A DNA stretch of 8,632 bases. It comes from DUUI01 sp964627845. GTDB taxonomy: Bacteria; Bacillota_I; Bacilli_A; Erysipelotrichales; Erysipelotrichaceae. The position numbers were made by a program, and so were the translations under genes. Below are positions 7,030-8,632 of this stretch, piece by piece. Under the pieces are notes generated by a model, which saw only the letters and a program-made list of their open reading frames with translations, was not told the origin of the DNA and ran no database searches. Position 1 is the first letter of the stretch. The number at the start of each line of letters is the position of its first letter. The stretch is from positions 1-8,632 of the forward strand of contig CAZVKL010000040.1 in the NCBI GenBank assembly GCA_964627845.1, written 5' to 3'.

Positions 7030-7595
7030 TAATCTAATAACTCCTCTAAGAGTGGACGAACTTTGTCTTTGGCATTGCTTTGAACTTGTATCACTTCGAC
7101 CTTATTGGCTTGTGCCAACAGTTGAAGTTGATAACTGATGGCCGTCGAATTAGATGCCCCAATCACTAATAAGACATCTCCTTCTTTTAATTCTAATACT
7201 TTTTCAATGGCAAGTGGATAATTTGGTGCCCTATCACTATATAAGACTGGTTTATTATAAAGTGTTTCACAATAATCTAACTCTTCATCAAGAGGGAGTG
7301 TTCCATGTAAATTGAGCGGTTTAGATCCCGCTTTTTCATGGAGCGAGTCGATATTCATCGTGATAATTTCAACCCCATACTCAGCTAATGCTAAATGGGC
7401 ATCGTTGGGTAAAGCATGATCCACCTGTGCTTTCATTTGTTTGATGGTATTTCGATAATGCTCTGGATTATTTTGGGCAATTTCTCGATAGAGTGCATCT
7501 CTCACTTCTGGGCGTTCCATAAAGGTGTCTATCCCACTCTCTTTAGAGATGCCTGCTCCAGTTAAGGCAATGATTCGCCTTTTATTTTTTAACAT
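7029..7595 (-). CDS. Short sirtuin-like (SIR2 family) protein lacking the zinc-binding cysteines
   Basis: From the ATG at 7593-7595 this is a 188-residue protein. Sirtuin landmarks, in order: ALTGAGISKESGI (11-23, NAD-binding loop), PNDAHLALAE (63-72), TMNIDSLHEKAG (79-90, the NID motif), LHG with the candidate catalytic His97, and VIGASNST (144-151, in place of GTS). Sirtuins remove acyl groups from lysines, or in some branches transfer ADP-ribose, using NAD. Two differences stand out. The zinc module with four Cys, usual between HG and the GTS motif, is absent: only about 41 residues separate them and only one Cys (109) is present. The usual 'PDFR' after the NAD loop reads DTFM, so the Arg is missing. 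An upstream in-frame GTG at 7611-7613 would add six residues. Neither start has a strong ribosome site; I prefer the ATG for its short overlap (14 bases) with degV. The protein may be a divergent deacylase or a non-catalytic NAD binder. Confidence 0.8.
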   Translation of the reverse strand: MLKNKRRIIALTGAGISKESGIDTFMERPEVRDALYREIAQNNPEHYRNTIKQMKAQVDHALPNDAHLALAEYGVEIITMNIDSLHEKAGSKPLNLHGTLPLDEELDYCETLYNKPVLYSDRAPNYPLAIEKVLELKEGDVLLVIGASNSTAISYQLQLLAQANKVEVIQVQSNAKDKVRPLLEELLD

Positions 7596-8427
7596 ATTGG
7601 GTGGCAACTGCACCTAATCCAGTATGGACACCGACGACTGGAACTAAATCTACAAGATAGATATCCGCATCAGGAATTTCTTCTAAGATCATATCATAGA
7701 GTTGTTGTCCTGCGGCTTCATCTTTGACATGCACCACACAAATCTTATAACTTGAGTCAACACCTGCCTCGACCATGTGTTTAACGACTGTACTGAATGC
7801 TTTTTTAAGGGTTCTAACTTTCTTGTATGAATCGTTTTTACCCCCTGTTTTTTCATTGAGGTACAGAATTGGGACAATCTTTAATAACCCCGCAAACTTT
7901 CCTGCCATGGGTGTAATGCGTCCACCACGGACCAAGTGGTCCATATCAACAGGGATAACAAATGTGATCGAGTGATCGGCCATTTCTTTAAGTTGGCGTT
8001 TTACCTCTTCAAAGTCTTTTCCTTCATTAAATAAATCAACGGCTTTAAGTGCACATTGAAGTTGAACTCTGGCCGTGGTCCAACAATCAAAGTAATCATA
8101 GTTAATCCCTTTTTGTTGGGCCACCATCTCAACCATGTTATTGGTGGATGAAAGACCACTGGTAATGTTAACACCAAAGATACTATCATAGCCTTGTTCG
8201 ATGATGTGATCAATCATGTCTTCTACATCTGAGACTAATGGCGACGATGTTTTTAACATCTTTCCTTCAGCAATTAGATTATAGGTTTCAATAGAACTAA
8301 TTTCGACGCCCTCACGATACCCACGATCATTATCGATGACTTGTAGAGGGACACAAAAAAGACCTTCTTTTTCAATTTTTTCGCCGTAGTAATTACTACC
8401 GCTATCGGTTAATACTGCTATTTTCAT
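7582..8427 (-). CDS. DegV family protein (FakB-like fatty-acid-binding protein)
   Basis: This 281-residue protein binds one fatty acid. Members of the family (FakB) present it to the kinase FakA, which phosphorylates the carboxyl group for use in phospholipid synthesis. The typical signatures are IAVLTDSGSNYY (3-14), LKTSSPLVSDV (58-68), NITSGLSSTNN (87-97, the Thr/Ser loop that holds the carboxylate), HLVRGGRIT (164-172), and a C-terminal VVGVHTGLGAV (264-274). No FakA partner is in the window, and DegV paralogues are common in Firmicutes, so its ligand is unknown. I chose the ATG at 8425-8427 because AAGGAG (8436-8441) lies 8 bases upstream. The longer open frame to a TTG at 8460 would place the -10 promoter inside the gene. 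This is the first gene of the six-gene operon, and its end overlaps the sirtuin-like gene. Confidence 0.93.
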   Translation of the reverse strand: MKIAVLTDSGSNYYGEKIEKEGLFCVPLQVIDNDRGYREGVEISSIETYNLIAEGKMLKTSSPLVSDVEDMIDHIIEQGYDSIFGVNITSGLSSTNNMVEMVAQQKGINYDYFDCWTTARVQLQCALKAVDLFNEGKDFEEVKRQLKEMADHSITFVIPVDMDHLVRGGRITPMAGKFAGLLKIVPILYLNEKTGGKNDSYKKVRTLKKAFSTVVKHMVEAGVDSSYKICVVHVKDEAAGQQLYDMILEEIPDADIYLVDLVPVVGVHTGLGAVATQYVKK

Positions 8428-8448
8428 ACGGTTCACTCCTTGGCTTCT

Positions 8449-8454
8449 ATTATA
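8449..8454 (-). promoter_or_regulatory. -10 box of the probable operon promoter upstream of the DegV gene
   Basis: A consensus TATAAT lies on the minus strand 8 bases upstream of AAGGAG. Transcription would start near 8442, so the leader is only about 15 bases. No good -35 hexamer stands 16-18 bases away (the region reads about AAGAAA), so the promoter may be weak or need an activator. This is the only clear promoter I see before the end of the operon near 2626. Confidence 0.5.
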
Positions 8455-8499
8455 CAACAACTGGGCTTCTCTTTCTTGTTTGTTGTGACTTTAAATGGT

Positions 8500-8528
8500 T
8501 TGAATAAAGTAATCATAACAATTATAAT
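8500..8528 (+). promoter_or_regulatory. Promoter of the gene at the right edge
   Basis: The plus strand has TTGAAT (8500-8505) and TATAAT (8523-8528) separated by exactly 17 bases, a near-consensus housekeeping sigma promoter. Transcription would start near 8535. It is divergent from the DegV operon promoter about 70 bases away, so the two may share regulatory sites within 8455-8500. I could not identify a clear operator. Confidence 0.72.
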
Positions 8529-8552
8529 AACCGAAAGAAAGGTGGACAATCC

Positions 8553-8632
8553 ATGGTTGTTTTAGAATTATTTGTTGAATTAATCTTTGACCTCTTTTTT
8601 GATTATGCGATGTCACCTAAAGCACCGAAATT
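8553..8632 (+). CDS. Start of a hydrophobic protein of unknown function (gene runs off the right edge)
   Basis: The frame opens with ATG at 8553 and stays open to the window end: MVVLELFVELIFDLFFDY, then AMSPKAPK (26 residues). The start is supported by AAAGGTGG (8538-8545) 7 bases upstream and by the near-consensus promoter. The beginning is an acidic and hydrophobic helix, mixing Glu/Asp with Leu/Phe/Ile every three to four residues. It loosely resembles the N-termini of small Firmicute membrane proteins that open with an 'ELIFE' helix and a basic 'K.PK' turn, but this is from memory and weak. Function is unknown. Confidence 0.65.
   Translation, partial: MVVLELFVELIFDLFFDYAMSPKAPK

Larger units (their letters stand above)
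2626..8427 (-). other. Probable six-gene operon: degV, sirtuin-like, nfo, membrane protein, tkt, epimerase-RidA
   Basis: Six genes run in the same direction with junctions of about -14, -1, -4, +11 and -4 bases. A TATAAT precedes the first and a hairpin follows the last. The 4-base ATGA junctions at 6142-6145 and 3840-3843, and the TAATG junction at 7029-7031, are classic coupling arrangements. No internal gap is long enough for an independent promoter outside coding sequence, though promoters inside genes cannot be excluded. Confidence 0.75.

Noticed and set aside
8428..8460. Longer DegV start at the TTG near 8460
   Set aside because: It would place a consensus TATAAT and the AAGGAG ribosome site inside the coding region; the ATG at 8427 gives the normal family N-terminus.

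Overview
The window looks like a core-genome stretch of a low-GC Gram-positive bacterium (Bacillota or a close relative). The evidence is AT-rich DNA, purine-rich Shine-Dalgarno sequences, a lipobox lipoprotein, a DegV/FakB protein, and a DeaD/CshA-type helicase with a DbpA-like RNA-binding tail. UGA acts as a normal stop (the transketolase and endonuclease IV genes both end in TGA at their expected family lengths), so a UGA=Trp mollicute code is unlikely. I cannot name the genus.

Layout. The left edge holds the 5' end of a minus-strand GNAT acetyltransferase gene, divergent from a plus-strand DEAD-box RNA helicase gene (204-1823) that ends in an intrinsic terminator. Converging on it is a minus-strand lipoprotein gene (1946-2545) with its own promoter and terminator. 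Further right, six tightly packed minus-strand genes (8427 down to 2626) form one probable operon, in transcription order: DegV family protein, a short sirtuin-like protein, endonuclease IV (nfo), a two-helix membrane protein, transketolase (tkt), and a fusion of an aldose-1-epimerase-like domain to a RidA domain. Most junctions overlap by 1 to about 14 bases (ATGA or TAATG), which suggests translational coupling. The right edge carries a promoter and the first 26 codons of a divergent plus-strand gene.

Functionally the operon mixes fatty-acid binding (DegV), NAD-dependent chemistry (sirtuin), base-excision repair (nfo), the non-oxidative pentose phosphate pathway (tkt), and sugar mutarotation joined to enamine/imine deaminase chemistry (the fusion). 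No single pathway explains all six. The most unusual items are the epimerase-RidA fusion and the sirtuin, which lacks the zinc-binding cysteines and the usual NAD-site arginine. I saw no phage, transposon, CRISPR, rRNA or tRNA, and no convincing unknown multi-gene defence or mobile system.
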